A stretch of 64,000 nt of DNA from Epichloe hybrida (lineage: Eukaryota > Ascomycota > Sordariomycetes > Hypocreales > Clavicipitaceae). The notes beneath the pieces were generated by a model. It was not told the DNA's origin and made no database searches. It saw only the letters and a list, made by a program, of their open reading frames with translations. The stretch covers positions 930,001 through 994,000 of the forward strand of contig JAFEKR010000004.1 in the NCBI GenBank assembly GCA_019022495.1, written 5' to 3'. The translations under genes were made by a program, and so were the position numbers. Shown here piece after piece: positions 21,136 to 31,428 of this stretch; position 1 is the stretch's first letter; each line of letters starts with the position of its first letter.

Positions 21136-23346
21136 GCCTTGTAAGAGCATATCACCGCTGAGAAGCATGAGTCAAAGTCTAAATTCATTCGTGAGTAATC
21201 ATGTACGTGAGGGATCGTGAGGGCGCTCATTCTCGTGATTTCCTCATCTGGAACCAACAGCTCTATCTCTCACTTCCCCTTCCTGGGGTGGCGGCCTCCT
21301 TGCTGTGGTATATCTGCGATATGCCTAGGGCAAGTCATACCTCAGCGATGACTGCCTAGGGTCTTCGCTCGACTTCACTCTTTCCTCAGAAACTGCCGGA
21401 CTGCCCTCAGAGGCCATGGTAGGGCTGGCCTCTGATGGACTCTCTGGCGGCTCATAGAGGCGTCGCTCGCCACATCTGCTGGTTGCGTCTCGGGGGTCGA
21501 CTCGGGGGTTGCGTGCAGTATCGGATCAGCGTCCGATGAAGAAGCTTCAAGGCACAATTAAGGAAATTGAAGCGCGTGTGTGACATTGAGAGAATTTTGA
21601 ACGCCAAGTACCTGCATTCTGGCTCGGCATGGAGGGTGGTCTGCACGTAGGGACGGACATTAGTCACTCTCTCATTATAAAGGTCTCAGCTGTTCTCCTC
21701 CCTTCTTTGCATTTGTCTCCGTAGCCTCCTAGCTTCGACAGACCGACGTAGCACAGTTGTTTCTTGACGCAAAACTCGTACATCTTCTAATACTTCTCGC
21801 AGTCCTTCTCCTATAAATTCTCTGAACCGCTCTTTCTCATTTTAGCCAACTCGTCTTTCTATTCTCGCTCTTCAGCTGTCTTCGGCACCACTACATCATA
21901 GCGGTGCAAAGTCCTGTCTGTTTTCTCAAGCTCACTGAAGCCGATACGTCGCATCTCCCACCATGAACGCCACGAAGCACTCTCCGAACCATCCATTGGG
22001 GGGTCTGGGAGTGATGCTAAGCATCCGTAACCGCTGATACCCCTCTTTCCAGGTCCCCGGTGTGACCCGACTGATTGACAGCGCGTTCCCGATCACCTTG
22101 ATCATCTGCGGCTTGAGCTTCGTGATATGGTCAAGTAAGGAGCGCTCATGTGTAGAGTTATTGGGGGGCCACGGTAGGAGCGACAAAGAGTGTTATGGTC
22201 TGAGTAATACGAGACAGTCGGCTATGATTGAGTTGAACAAAGTTGCCGGCCCCGATGGACAGGCTATTCAGTTGCAAATCTCTATCATGTAGACGGAAAT
22301 AGAGATGCTGAAATAAAAGCGGCCAGACGATTGCACGCCAGGTCCAACAAACGAGGGAAACATTTCTTAGGTTTAGATCTGGTTGCAGGAAGCAACCCTG
22401 GGCATCTAAAACCTCAGAGAGATAGATACTTGTTCCTGAAGCGATATGATAGATAGGAAAGAACTCTCACTTAAATATGGGAGAATAATAGCCCATAGCT
22501 CTACCGGCAAAGAAGGCATTTTCAATGAGTTCGCATCAGTGTTGAGTGACGGAATGCGTGGTTTATATATTCAAGTGGTTTCATTCATGTTGTTTGCTGC
22601 AGTTCCAGCTCAGATCAGCGCAGGAATCAAATGCTGCAGAATCCAGTTTGGAGAGAGAGCGCAATTTCTGGTCCTATTCGTGTTACTGTGCTCCACAACC
22701 CCAGAGCTTCTTCCCCAAGTCCTAGGCCATGGAGTAAATTTTATCTCATTTGAGTATCGCTGTTGCGAGTAGACAACTTTGCGGGAGTTGCAAGAACATG
22801 TATGGTGTACGTCATCTTATGCTTCTCGTTGGGCTGAGCGTAGCGTGGCTTCGATGGCAATTCGTAGTAAAAGCTAGTGTCACGTTCAAAGAGTTTTATT
22901 TACGTCACGTTGTTATATCTAGGCTGCTATTGATCAAATTCGCCATCGGCACCTGATTGCATTCCCTGCTCCATCGTTTCCGACTCGAGAAGGATTGGGA
23001 GAGGATACATCGCTTCCTTCCCCCCGAGTAAGGTTATCTGACAGGCTCCACTCTTTTGGGGATGATGTCACTTACGAGTTGCTCTCGCGATGGAGGTTCA
23101 TAACCGTTGGAGTACTGCCAGAGCTGGTTGGTCCTCCGGTTGCGTATGATCAGGCATATGTCCACATCGCAGTCGCGCTGTAATGACCGGGCTTTCCTGA
23201 GCAATGTCTGTCGCCGCTTGTAGAATTGAGTTGCCAGGCGCTTCTGGGCTTTGCGGCGCTGTGTAAGGGCTGCCGAGCACGTTAGAAACTCATGTCAACA
23301 ACTGAAAACACGACTCACTAGCCATGGTGAAATCTGCTTAGAGCGG
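21136..23346. other. Gene-poor accessory DNA
   Basis: About 2.2 kb with only short frames on both strands and no recognised domain. Pieces near 21380-21560 and 21950-22250 have balanced composition and could be eroded coding DNA, but I could not identify it. Confidence 0.35.
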
Positions 23347-24146
23347 AGGTAGTCCAGCTGGGTGCGAAGCGAACCATGTTATATCCGGCGACTAGTGGCT
23401 GACCACACTATATGGTGCGAAACAGGAACGGGAACAGGAACGGGACTAAGAATGGGACCGAACGGGACCGAACGGGACCGAGAACAAGAACAGAACGAGA
23501 ACAGAAACTAGATCGGGCCCGTACCACGATCCGCGGAACGCTTTTGCCTTGAGTCAGTGATCCAGCTACGAAGCAGAGAATACACAGCATAGCTAGGCAA
23601 TTTGTGATCCTATTGCCTTCAGGCTTCCTAACAATTGCCATGTGATCAACGCCTCCTGAGCGAGAGCAACCGCAGTAGATCCAGCGTAAACTCCCTTGAC
23701 TATCTGGCGGAGGTCTCTGTTGGACAACCTTCGGTGGTCATTTCTTTCACTCTTAGTAATATTTCAAGGTGATAGAACAAGGGGATAAAGTCTTACACCA
23801 GAGAGTCTGCAGACTCAGGGTATATAGCAAGAATAATCGCATTTGAATCTGCTAGTAAAGACCATCGCTTTGCGGTGCGTCTGTACTCAAGTATCCGATG
23901 TCGAGGTATATGGTACGGGCCTGATCTAGTTTCTGTTCTCGTTCTGTTCTTATTCTTAGTCCTGTTTAGTCCTATTCTTAGTCCTATTCCTATTCCTATT
24001 CCTATTCCTATTCCTATTCCTATTCCTATTCCTATTCCTATTCCTATTCCTATTCCTATTCCTATTCCTATTTCATACTATATAGTATAGTTAGCTACTA
24101 GTCGCCGGATATAATATGGTTCGCTTCGCACCCAGCTGGACTACCT
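23347..24146. mobile_element. Foldback element with long imperfect terminal inverted repeats
   Basis: The left end begins AGGTAGTCCAGCTGGGTGCG. The right end, read on the minus strand, begins with the same bases. Both arms continue through GAAGCGAACCAT, TATATCCGGCGACTAG, a block of GGAACGGGAA/ATTCCT-type simple repeats, and end at a shared GTTTCTAGATC/GATCTAGTTTC and GGTACGGGCC-like segment. Each arm is about 190-220 bp and the interior about 380 bp. No open frame for a transposase is seen, and I found no convincing target duplication outside the ends. It may be a non-autonomous foldback or MITE-like element. The arms differ mainly where the simple repeat has changed. Confidence 0.6.
23983..24072. 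repeat. Hexanucleotide microsatellite (CCTATT), 15 copies
   Basis: Fifteen perfect tandem CCTATT units lie in the right arm of the foldback element. The left arm has a related but degenerate GGAACGGGAACA-type purine stretch at about 23421-23510. The frame through it (Ile-Pro repeats) is not a real gene. Confidence 0.95.
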
Positions 24147-25131
24147 TCGTACTTGCTTAACTCACTCTTCCCAATTCTGCCAAACCCTTTCCTGCCGTTT
24201 TCTCGTCTTTATGTGAGTGCGAGTCGTGAGGTCGACGGAACTATTCAGGTAGCTGTTGAGGATGCTCGTCCACCTTGTCTTTCTCAGGACGAGGTTCTCT
24301 TCTGGGACGAACCAGTGCCATAGTGGCAAGTTGTCCTGGCTCAAGGTAGGGAAAGGAGACAGCAGCTCGCAGGGCCCGAGAGAGAGGGTTGTCGGGGGGG
24401 CCTGCCCTTATAACCCCCTCCGCCCGCGAGCACATGGAGTCCGAGGCCATGTAGAGTGGCCCTCTCGGGATACAACGGCTGCAGCATCGAGGACAGCTGC
24501 ACTAACAAAAGCGACAGTGACGGTTCGCGGGTCAGCGCTTCGCAGAGCGGCTAGCGAGGCGTCTGATTTGCCAGCCCGGGGCACTGGGGCGGTCGCTGAG
24601 ATGCTTTAGGTGAGACGAAACGTCCAAAGAAGGTTCTCATCTCGGGTATTTTGACCAGCTTAGGGATTGAGTGTTGACTGATTTGCCTGGCGTAGGCCGT
24701 TGTCTTCTCACACAAGAAATAACTGCAGGATCATGGTTTAAATCCGACGCAAAACATGGTGGTGCGGGAATTGTCGACTGTACCTGATCGGCCTGTATAG
24801 GCACTGACCAAAATTTCCTCTACATGGTGCTTACGTCTTCCAGTGATATTTAATCCTGTCGTGCATCAATTGCCGTACCAATTGATGCATTACTAGCATC
24901 TGGCATCATCGCAGTATGTCTGCGCAGCTTTTTACGAACTGTGGCAGAAAGAGAAAGTATTTGCTAAGGCCAGGGAACCATGTCTCTGTAACGATTGTCA
25001 TGCGCCTACGTATCCCTCGCTGCACCTGCCACCCGGCAGACTCGGCTCACACTCAGGTTTCTTGTCGGCACTCCTCGTCGTTCGCAACGTTCGGGCCCCC
25101 TCCTGCAAAGCATCATTCACCAGGTTACGGA
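24147..25131. other. Accessory intergenic DNA
   Basis: About 1 kb between the foldback element and the aminotransferase gene. A GC-rich section at 24350-24610 has short open frames on both strands without a known domain. Nothing further is supported. Confidence 0.35.
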
Positions 25132-27237
25132 TTATTCCGCAGCCTTCTTGTGCCTGAGCCGAGGTTAGCCATTGCCCGATATAAACTTTTGACAGGGAGA
25201 CGTACTTCGTAACAACCCTCTCAATGCCGTCCAATCCCATGCGCAGCACGTCCATTCTTGGGCCATACGAGAAACGCACAAAGTGGTGACATGGGCTGTC
25301 GAACAGGTCTCGACGTCTTGAGGGGTTCAGGTCAAAGAAGATGCCGGGCACGACAATGACCTTTTCCTCAAGACATGCCTGGAAGAAGTTGAGACCGTCT
25401 GCGATGCTTTCAGGTAGACCCTCGAGGTTCAACCACCTGGTCCTGTCAGTTTTGTATTCACACCACTGTGCCGCGGGGCAGACGTACAGGTAAAACGTTG
25501 AGTCGGGAACATATTTAATCGCGAAGCCCATCTCACGTAGACGACGAACGACGAAATCTCGCTTGTCCTAAAGCGAACCAGTCAGATCGGATCCACGTAT
25601 CACTGTCATTATTCTGCGCAGACATACCCGGAAGTGCCGCTGTAGATGGACCATTTCGTTTTGGACCAGGGGTGGGTCCAGCATGGGAATGGCGGCATCT
25701 TGGAACGCATGGCATGCACCACCATCCAAGTAGCTACCGCATGAACCGATACTACATCTACGTTAGTTTCGCGCAACAGTGATTTGAGCGAGGGCGTTGA
25801 TGACGTACGCGGCAATGTATTCTTAGCACCCAAACGATTAGCTTGAAAGTCGTCCTCACTGTGTGGTGGACATGCACGTACCCTTGGGTCCCAGAATCCA
25901 GGCAATTCGCCATCCGGGAAGTCGGAATCGCTTGGTCAAACCGTCAATGATCAACACATCATCTTCGTCAACATCTTCCACATTCTCGGCTGCTGAGATG
26001 GTACTTCCGTCGCAGTTGCTAGTGTAATTGTACCCAGAGTAGAATTCATCGCTGATAAATGTAGCACGACCACGGCAGATGTCTTGAATCTCCGCCAGCT
26101 CCGGATTGGCCACGACTCGGCCTGTCGGGTTTCGGGGATTCGAGGTGAGAATCACCGAGGTTCCGCGAGAAATTTCCTCGGCAATCTTGTCGGGGTGAAT
26201 ATGGTAGCCGTCCTCTTCCGACAGAGGAACAGGGATGGCGGCGAACTGAATTCATCCCTATGTTAGCCTAGAACTATAGAGTATTACTGCAGTGTTTTCA
26301 AACAATTCTCAACAAGACGCACGTTCTTGAACAGGCTCAGCATTTCATTGTAAGCCGTGTAGTCGGGCAAGAAGAAACTGAGATAGGAGTTGCCAAGTAC
26401 AGCAGCGATTCGGATCAATCCGGCACGTCCACCAGGAACAATAGCGACATTTTCCCAGGTGTACTGGCTATCCTTGCCCTTGCGGTGCATCTCGTTGTAT
26501 AGCTTGGCGACGGCCTCCCGCAATGGTTTGATACCAGCGGTGGGGCCGTATTCTCTGGCGGCGACGGAGATGTCAATGGTTTCGGGACGCTTGAAGCAGC
26601 CGGCGATATCGTCTTCAACCTCGGGGGCGCCCTGGCCAAGGTTGGCCCAGGAATCTTGATCCTCAAAGAAACCAAGCTCAGCGGCCCTCTCGGTGCACCA
26701 GATGACACCCGTGGAAGCTCTGCTTGCATCGAGGCCAGCGTGGGGAAGATGGCCCTCATGGGCATTGCGAAACTGGCGATGGACCTTGGATTGAACCTCT
26801 AGGTAAGCATCGTTAGCGACGGAGCACAGATCGGCAGCTTGGACGTAGCCTTGTGTAGCCAGTTTTCTCATTGGTATTGGCGATGTGTTCCATTGTCTTT
26901 GTGTCAATGCCCAAAGTTTGGCCACCATGCGGGATGCAGTGCGGGGGAGGGGTTGACGGTCTTGGTCGCAACAAAGGTCTCAAACACCCTGCCAAGACCG
27001 TGATGATTGAAATAAATGCATATAACTAAAAGAAATATTTTCCAACATAATGCCCACGGAAAAGAAGAGGAAAAAAAGGAAGAAGTATTTTAAGCCTGTT
27101 TCCTGGCCTGGAGAAAGCAAGTGCTAAGGTCAAGCAAGCTTACCGTTGGCACCAGGCTCAGCGTTGCTGAACCGCCGAGCTCTTGGCTTCGGGGCGCCAG
27201 TGTGGCGATTGAATGAGAACTTGCGACCACCGAACAT
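25132..27237 (-). pseudogene. Class I/II PLP-dependent aminotransferase gene with N-terminal frame breaks
   Basis: Exons on the minus strand from 5' to 3': a possible exon 1 27237..27144, then 26988..26323, 26245..25882, 25821..25809 (13 nt), 25751..25628, 25567..25488, 25436..25206 and 25153..25132. From about 26860 on, the reading frame runs cleanly to a stop. It includes SNPRNPTGRV, ISDEFYSGYNY and DGLTKRFRLPGWRIAW, whose Lys should bind PLP, then GSCGSYLDGG and FFDLNPSRRRDLFDSP. In exon 2 protein-like text changes frame twice: a frame ending HPAWWPNFG, then IDTKTMEHIANTNEK, then LATQGYVQAADL. Each change is one extra base, in a GGG and an AAAA run. The junction of exon 1 with exon 2 is also off by one. 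Either the gene is newly broken or the assembly has homopolymer errors. The fold-type I family is clear; the substrate is unknown. Confidence 0.65.
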
Positions 27238-28741
27238 GGTGATAGAACAAGGGGACGAGCTTCGACGTGATGAGCTTGCACGGCGATGCCTTATCTGCAA
27301 ACGTAATTAGAGTACGGATTACGCAGACCGAATTCGAGCTCCAAGTCTGCGGGGAAAAAAGAAAGTTAGGAAGAAAAAAAAACTGCCGCAATTGATGTGA
27401 GAGAGCTGTCCGCCAAGTGGAGAGCTCGGGCGTAGCTTCGGGCAGTTTTATAAGTGGCACGCACACTGTCTTTCCCTCGACTTTGGCACTTTTTGATTGA
27501 CACTTGCAACGACCGTACTCCGTAGAAGCTTGTGTTAATCCTTGAAGTGGGGTCCAATTCTGCTTTCCAGTGGCCGTCTGTTTCCTCTTCTTCGAGTTCT
27601 CTCATAAGCTTCGACAAGGGGGCCGGGACAACTTGGAACTTGGAGAGTGCTGAGACAGAGTTGTGTCTATGGATGGAAGATGTGATGTGCAGTTGGGATG
27701 GCGGCGTGGGTTATTAGGTCGGTGGACGGTGTTGAGTGGCGGCCAGCAGGGAAGGGACGACTTGTCCGAATCGCGGTTGAGTTGGGCCAAACTGCTGAGC
27801 CCATCGGCATGAACAATGTCGGGATGAGAAGAGGGGCATTTTTGAAAATACAGTTGGTTTTCAGGTGTTTTAAATGATGAGCATGAAGCACCAGGACCAG
27901 ACAACGCAAGTGCCGGAGCAAGGCAAAGCAAATGTTGTCTGCCGGCTGGCGCCCAACAAGTGTCGACAGCTGCTCCCGGTCGCTCGGTGCGACGCCAGAT
28001 CGGGAATTCGGCACGCTGGCCCCTTGACTCCTTGTGAGAGACAAATGGCTTGTTGTCACTTTGCCATCGCCTTCGCCCCGTCATGAAACAAGAACTCACA
28101 CAAGCCTCGTCGCTCAGAAAGGCGGTGTCGCATGTTACCCAGTTCGAGTCGCAAGTTTGCATCGCAGCCCGGCTATTGTCGTAACGACTGGCCCAACACT
28201 CCGCACTCCCCTTTCCCAGAGGGTCCCAGAGGGTCTCATCCCGTCCTGCAGCAAGCACCATATCGCATTGATCATTGATGCCGGCCTACCTTGTGCACCT
28301 GCACCTGTACAGACACGTCAAGTTGCACTGCATTCGGAAATGTGTCCTGCATGATTGCTCCGCCAGAACGTTGTACATACATACGTGGCTGGGTCCGCGG
28401 CAAGGCACGGCGTGGCGTACACTTGTTGACAGCATTGCCTGATGGCCTTTGCTGAAAACAAAGCTGAACCTCAGAAGCTGGTCAAAAAGCGGAGAAACCT
28501 CATATCTGACTTGATCTTGATCTCATTGTCTTGTATTTGTACATACTGAAGTAGTCACAGCTCTAGATACCGACACTTGCCTCATTGGCTGGCAGTCGAC
28601 CAATATCATATCAGTACCACCTGTTGATCAAAATCGCGCCTCCAGATCCCCAAAAAGCTTTCAAGTCATTGCGCATTTCACCACAAACGCAGCCGGATCA
28701 ATCTCTCATCGAAATCCGCCATCGGTCGATCCATCATCATC
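27238..28741. other. Intergenic region, 1.5 kb
   Basis: Likely divergent promoter space between the aminotransferase gene and the small gene at 29 kb. A 219-codon minus-strand frame at 27602-28261 has no domain and looks accidental. A TACTCCGTA motif lies at 27516-27524. An 18-bp string at 27239-27256 also occurs inside the foldback element. Confidence 0.4.
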
Positions 28742-28879
28742 ATGCCTCCGACCCCGGATAAACGGTGGGGCTATCCAAAACCTCCAAACCCGTTGAACAT
28801 GCATGTGTACATCGAGACGAACCTCTCACCACATCAGCCAACCAAATTGCATCAAGTGTTTACATATGCAGAAGAGTAA
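28742..28879 (+). CDS. Possible short upstream ORF, 45 codons
   Basis: The frame starts MPPTPDKRWGYPKPPNPLN and ends TYAEE before TAA at 28877-28879. It lies about 145 bp before the start of the next gene on the same strand. It could be an upstream ORF in that gene's leader, a tiny gene, or chance. Only its protein-like composition supports it. Confidence 0.2.
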   Translation: MPPTPDKRWGYPKPPNPLNMHVYIETNLSPHQPTKLHQVFTYAEE

Positions 28880-29024
28880 ACGAAACCCGCGCATCATCCC
28901 GTCCCACTCATCATACGCAACCGCAACCACCAGCCTTATGTACACTGCCAGCCTTCCCTTCTCCACCAGAGAGACCTAGAACCTTCCATCAGCACTTCGC
29001 CTCCCTAAAGCATCAAAAACCGCA

Positions 29025-29447
29025 ATGCTCTCTCGTCTCATCCGCACGGCGCGCCTCACCACAAGATCACCGAGCCTCACGATGCCCTCCTCACACACCT
29101 CTCCCACATCCTTCTCCTCCGCAGCAGGAGGTACCGCAGGAGGACCCCCGGCCGGAAACTCAGAAGGACAAGAACAAGAAAACACATCCACCACCACAAA
29201 CCCCCTTGAAAGGGCCCTCCCGGCCCCCGAACAGGGAACAACCACGCTCGACGTCTCTGGCGACGGATCAACCGTCAAGCTAGACCGCTTGGGTCCGCTC
29301 GTCGTCAACGTCGACGGGACCATGTCCCGGATAGGAAATTGGGCGGAGATGTCGGCGATTGAAAAGGAGAATACGCTGCGGATTCTGGGGCAGCGAAACA
29401 AGCAGAGGATGGAGGCGCTCAAGAAGGAAAAGGGGGAAGGGTGTTGA
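29025..29447 (+). CDS. Conserved small fungal protein, probably mitochondrial
   Basis: Single-exon frame of 140 aa. Residues 1-20 (MLSRLIRTARLTTRSPSLTM) are rich in Arg, Ser and Thr with no acidic residue, typical of a mitochondrial presequence. Residues 21-80 are low-complexity. The C-terminal 60 residues hold a compact block, LDRLGPLVVNVDGTMSRIGN followed by WAEMSAIEKENTLRILGQRN, which I recall as a conserved fungal domain without an assigned function. The gene converges on the CYS3 gene at 29934. A start at 29082 is the alternative if the presequence is not real. Confidence 0.7.
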   Translation: MLSRLIRTARLTTRSPSLTMPSSHTSPTSFSSAAGGTAGGPPAGNSEGQEQENTSTTTNPLERALPAPEQGTTTLDVSGDGSTVKLDRLGPLVVNVDGTMSRIGNWAEMSAIEKENTLRILGQRNKQRMEALKKEKGEGC

Positions 29448-29933
29448 GGCCATTTGTTCGCAGTTGAACGTTTGATGGAGCACAATCAAGTTGTGAAATA
29501 CACATCGAGAGAAATAGGATACATGTCACAGCACGCAATTGACGCATATGTGGAGCAAGTCTGTCGCGACGACTCAGGTATTGTAACTTTGTATGAGCAG
29601 AACAAGAAACAATGGACATTTACATCGATCTCTACATGCGTTGCTGGAGAATGGCCCTCACGCACCCAGGACCGGGTACTCACTCGCCTCACGTATCCAA
29701 AACGTATCAAGCCGCCCCCATAGATATTTTGCAACAATCAAAGTGAAGTAAAGATAAACAGAGAAGAACGCCAGAACCCGTTCCAACGCCTCTCCTGAGC
29801 ACATTTGAATCGTGCCGCGAACGTCCACGTCTCACCAAATACATGTCATCATATTATCATACCACCTGTATACTCTTCATGATTTTCAATGAAGAGCAAC
29901 TCAAGGAGAACAAGTCAGCTCCTAGGTCTTGGG
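29448..29933. other. Convergent 3' intergenic region
   Basis: Space between the 3' ends of the small protein gene and the CYS3 gene. Short frames only, no domain seen. Confidence 0.4.
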
Positions 29934-31428
29934 TCATCGACCGTCCTGCGTGGACTCGGAAGTAAACGACTCGACGGTGGTCTTGGTCTTTTCACTCGCG
30001 TGCTTGGTAAACTCCTTACACAGAGCAGTGATGTCATCGCTGCCCTCGTTCTTCTCGACAAGCAGGTTCTTTAGCCACTTGTTCTCCGTCTCCAGCTGAG
30101 AGACCTTGTTCTCCAGAGCAGTGACCTTGTCATTCATCTCCTTGGCTGACTTCTCCAGAGCCTGCTCCCGCTGCTTCTTCTTAATACGGAAGCGGGCACT
30201 GGCGGCCGTGTTTCGGCGGCGCTTGTCCTCCTCAGCGGCGACGCGAGAAGACTCTTCAAAGTTCACCTGCTGGCTGACGGGGGTGGGAGCGGCAACGGGA
30301 GCGGCAGACATGGCCTCTGACTTCCTCTTGTCGCCAGCGCGGGCATGGCCTTGGCGGAACTGGGGCTGCTGATGGGGAATATGGACCTGGGCGTGACTAG
30401 GCTGGAGGGGGGGATGGAAACCCTGTGCGACATCTTGAAACCCATTCATGGGTGGGGCGACATAGGTATTGTTGAAGTCAGTGAAGTTGAAGTCGCCTAT
30501 TGCGGATCAATCATGTTAGCCCGTGCTCATCCAACATGCAAGGCATGTCTCCGACGGTAATTGTCATGATGAAAGGGGAATTGAATCCGGCTTTCCCTCG
30601 TTCTCAGAGCCTGGAAGAGGGGGTGGCAGCCCATCATGAAAGGGAAACCCGTCGCGGAGTTTAGACGCTGTGCGGAACGGGACAGTGATGACGCTGCGCA
30701 ACCGCAACCAGCTGGTAGGCTGGTTGCAACTCGCGCATAGCACAGGTCACGAGGAATTGCACCATCGCTGGCCATTTGTAATCGAGGACGAACCCCACCT
30801 GCCCCGCTTCCGACACACGAACCGTCGCAGCGTCCAGAGAAGGGTGGCTCTCGTCGGGCCGAGGGGCGCAACAACAACAGATATCGAGTGGTTGCATTGG
30901 CAGCGAAAGGAAGGAAGAGAAAGCAAGCGCGCAGGTTATGTGATTTGCGTGTTGGATGGGTGATGAGCTACGCCTTGGGAAGCCCCGCTAGAGGTTGCCC
31001 GGCAGGCGCAAGGACAATATCTTGTGAACGCTTTGCGTGTTGGCACCGCGCACGAACCGAGGAAAAAGAGAAGGGAAACAGCAAGGAAGCTGAAGGATAG
31101 GAGCTGGAAGAAAGAGAAACTCACTTGACATAAAGTCCAGGCTGGGTATATCGCCAATGGTAGTCTGTGAGGGGGTAACATCTCCAGAGGCAGTGGAGTT
31201 TTGTCGCGCAGCAGTCTCGACATCGATCTTGACAGGCTGAGCCTGGAAGTCGGTATTCTGACCAGAGTCGAAATCGAAGAATTGGGTATTCGTGAAAAGC
31301 GCGAGATCATCCTCCATATTGAAGCCATCCTCGGCGGCGGCAGCTGTGGTGTCCCGGGGACTGATGGTGTTGAGGTCGCGAAGGTATGCTGACACGTTGG
31401 GGCCGTGTCGCCCGTTGTATGTCGACAT
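29934..31428 (-). CDS. cys-3: bZIP transcription factor, CYS-3/MetR type sulfur regulator
   Basis: The model is complement(join(29934..30496, 31125..31428)), 288 aa. Its length is close to Aspergillus MetR. The intron is unusually long for this window (628 nt), with GTGAGT at 31124 and GCAATAG at 30497 preceded by CTAACATG; frame is kept. The basic region RRRNTAASARFRIKKKQREQ is followed by a leucine zipper with KVTALENKVSQLETENKWLK. This RFRIKKKQREQ form is typical of N. crassa CYS-3 and A. nidulans MetR, which activate sulfur-acquisition genes when sulfur is limiting. The N-terminal half is acidic and Ser/Thr-rich, as in an activation domain. Related bZIPs (for example yeast Met28/Gcn4 types) have different basic regions, so I favour CYS-3. 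Confidence 0.85.

Noticed and set aside
23983..24072. Possible CRISPR-like array
   Set aside because: The units are directly contiguous hexamers without spacers, and the host is a eukaryote.
23875..24090. Frame with a long Ile-Pro repeat
   Set aside because: It is only the translation of the CCTATT microsatellite.
27602..28261. 219-codon minus-strand open frame
   Set aside because: No recognisable domain, no splice or start context, and overlapping frames of similar length on both strands.
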